Assembly (NCBI RefSeq): GCF_003034985.1
Contig: NZ_PZKG01000018.1
Coordinates: 1 to 52,858, forward strand
Source: Cereibacter changlensis JA139
GTDB taxonomy: Bacteria; Pseudomonadota; Alphaproteobacteria; Rhodobacterales; Rhodobacteraceae
Length of the DNA stretch: 52,858 bases
Reading direction: 5' to 3'
In this document: positions 52,311 through 52,858 of the stretch, in pieces
How positions within the stretch are numbered: the stretch's first letter is position 1
Layout of the letters: each line of letters opens with the position of its first letter
Notes under the pieces: model-generated
Told to the model about the DNA's origin: nothing
Seen by the model: the letters and a program-made list of their open reading frames with translations, nothing else
Database searches by the model: none
Translations under genes and position numbers: made by a program

Positions 52311-52858
52311 GTGGTCTCTTTCCTTGCAAGGTGCTCGACCACCTCGACCAGCCTTTCGGTGGCGTCGGGGCGGCCATGCGCCAGCGCGTTGCGCGCCATC
52401 TGCTGCGCCGCCTTGGGCTGGGTCAGCACGGCGGTCATGTGCAACCTCAGCGTCTCGGGGTCAAGCGCGGATTCGGGGATCAGGATCGCGGCCTCGGCCT
52501 CCACCAGCCCGCGCGCATTGGCGCTCTGGTGGTCGCCGGTGGCGGCGGCGAAGGGGATCAGGATCGAGGGGCGGCCGATGATCGAGATGTCGGCGACCGA
52601 GGAGGCGCCCGAGCGCGAGATCACCAGCTGCGCCTCGGAGAGGCGGCGCGGGATGTCGGCGAAGAAGGGCTGCACATCGGCGAGGATGCCCGCCTCGGCA
52701 TAGGCGCGGGTCACGCGGTCGAGGTCTTCGGCCCGGGCCTGATGCGCGACGCGGACGTTGCCGCGCAGCTCCTCCGGCAGGCCGGCGATGGCCTCGGGCA
52801 CCACGTCGGAGAGGATGCGCGCGCCCTGGCTGCCGCCGATGACCAGCAGGCTCATCGG
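52307..52858 (-). CDS. murG: MurG glycosyltransferase, 5' part beyond the window
   Basis: Only the C-terminal domain is inside the window (about 184 residues), starting in [19 protein letters not shown], a segment that lies mid-protein in MurG. The donor-site motifs [35 protein letters not shown] are present. MurG adds GlcNAc to lipid I to form lipid II at the inner membrane face. The start codon lies past 52858. Confidence 0.93.
   Translation of the reverse strand, partial: PMSLLVIGGSQGARILSDVVPEAIAGLPEELRGNVRVAHQARAEDLDRVTRAYAEAGILADVQPFFADIPRRLSEAQLVISRSGASSVADISIIGRPSILIPFAAATGDHQSANARGLVEAEAAILIPESALDPETLRLHMTAVLTQPKAAQQMARNALAHGRPDATERLVEVVEHLARKETT

Overview
The window is a high-G+C (about 65-70% in most genes) alphaproteobacterial chromosome segment. 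Gene content points to Rhodobacterales (Paracoccaceae/Roseobacter-like bacteria): heterotetrameric sarcosine oxidase soxBDAG, a DUF1476 protein (F1-ATPase zeta-type inhibitor), a split dcw cluster with two DUF2484 genes between murB and murC, an FtsZ ending in [12 protein letters not shown], and a betaine-homocysteine-methyltransferase-like protein encoded near a stand-alone corrinoid protein. No rRNA, tRNA, CRISPR array, transposase, integrase or phage gene was seen. The backbone is mostly housekeeping, with a few isolated accessory genes.

Layout. 1-118: a head-to-head pair of a 26-bp REP-like element. 119-952: a low-G+C DUF3800 gene. 956-5570: thyX, a glyoxalase I, ribD-nrdR, a dienelactone hydrolase and a small secreted protein. 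5580-9617: rpoD and dnaG. 9806-15304: the sarcosine oxidase operon soxB-[GIY-YIG gene]-soxD-soxA-soxG. A low-G+C GIY-YIG nuclease-like gene is inserted between soxB and soxD, and soxA carries an apparent one-base frameshift near its 3' end. 15357-16552: a MerR-type metal regulator divergent from a CDF-type cation transporter, with a recognisable MerR operator between them. 16607-18037: an NAD-type glutamate dehydrogenase. 18313-21184: three overlapping Tad-pilus-like genes (a vWA/TadG-like protein and two TadE-like proteins) without Tad machinery. 21188-23247: a TetR regulator with a palindromic operator, a small lipoprotein, ccdA and a TusA-family protein. 23461-26088: RNase E. 26649-28354: a frameshifted asparagine-synthase-like gene. 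28383-31482: a DctB/DctD-like two-component pair whose regulator lacks the sigma-54 contact motif GAFTGA. 31530-33551: purC-purS-purQ, interrupted by a 340-bp repeat-rich spacer. 33763-36029: DUF1476 and an MprF-like aminoacyl-lipid synthase. 36120-40628: a one-carbon group made up of a homocysteine S-methyltransferase domain protein, a PA0069-type radical SAM protein, a corrinoid protein, a 49-residue membrane peptide, DUF1638 and an NTF2-like protein. 40625-52858: recN, bamD, lpxC, ftsZ, ftsA, ftsQ, ddl, murB, two DUF2484 genes, murC and the 5'-truncated murG, all on the minus strand.

How the parts work together. Sarcosine oxidase releases one-carbon units as methylene-tetrahydrofolate from methylated glycines. 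The separate homocysteine-binding and cobalamin-binding proteins at 36-39 kb look like two pieces of a split, B12-dependent methionine synthase, with DUF1638 and the 49-residue membrane peptide as candidate accessory parts. The right-hand 12 kb supplies envelope synthesis and division. The least explained features are the embedded GIY-YIG gene, the corrinoid/DUF1638 operon, the GAFTGA-less regulator, the orphan TadE/TadG trio with 18-bp tandem duplications, and a set of shared intergenic repeats.
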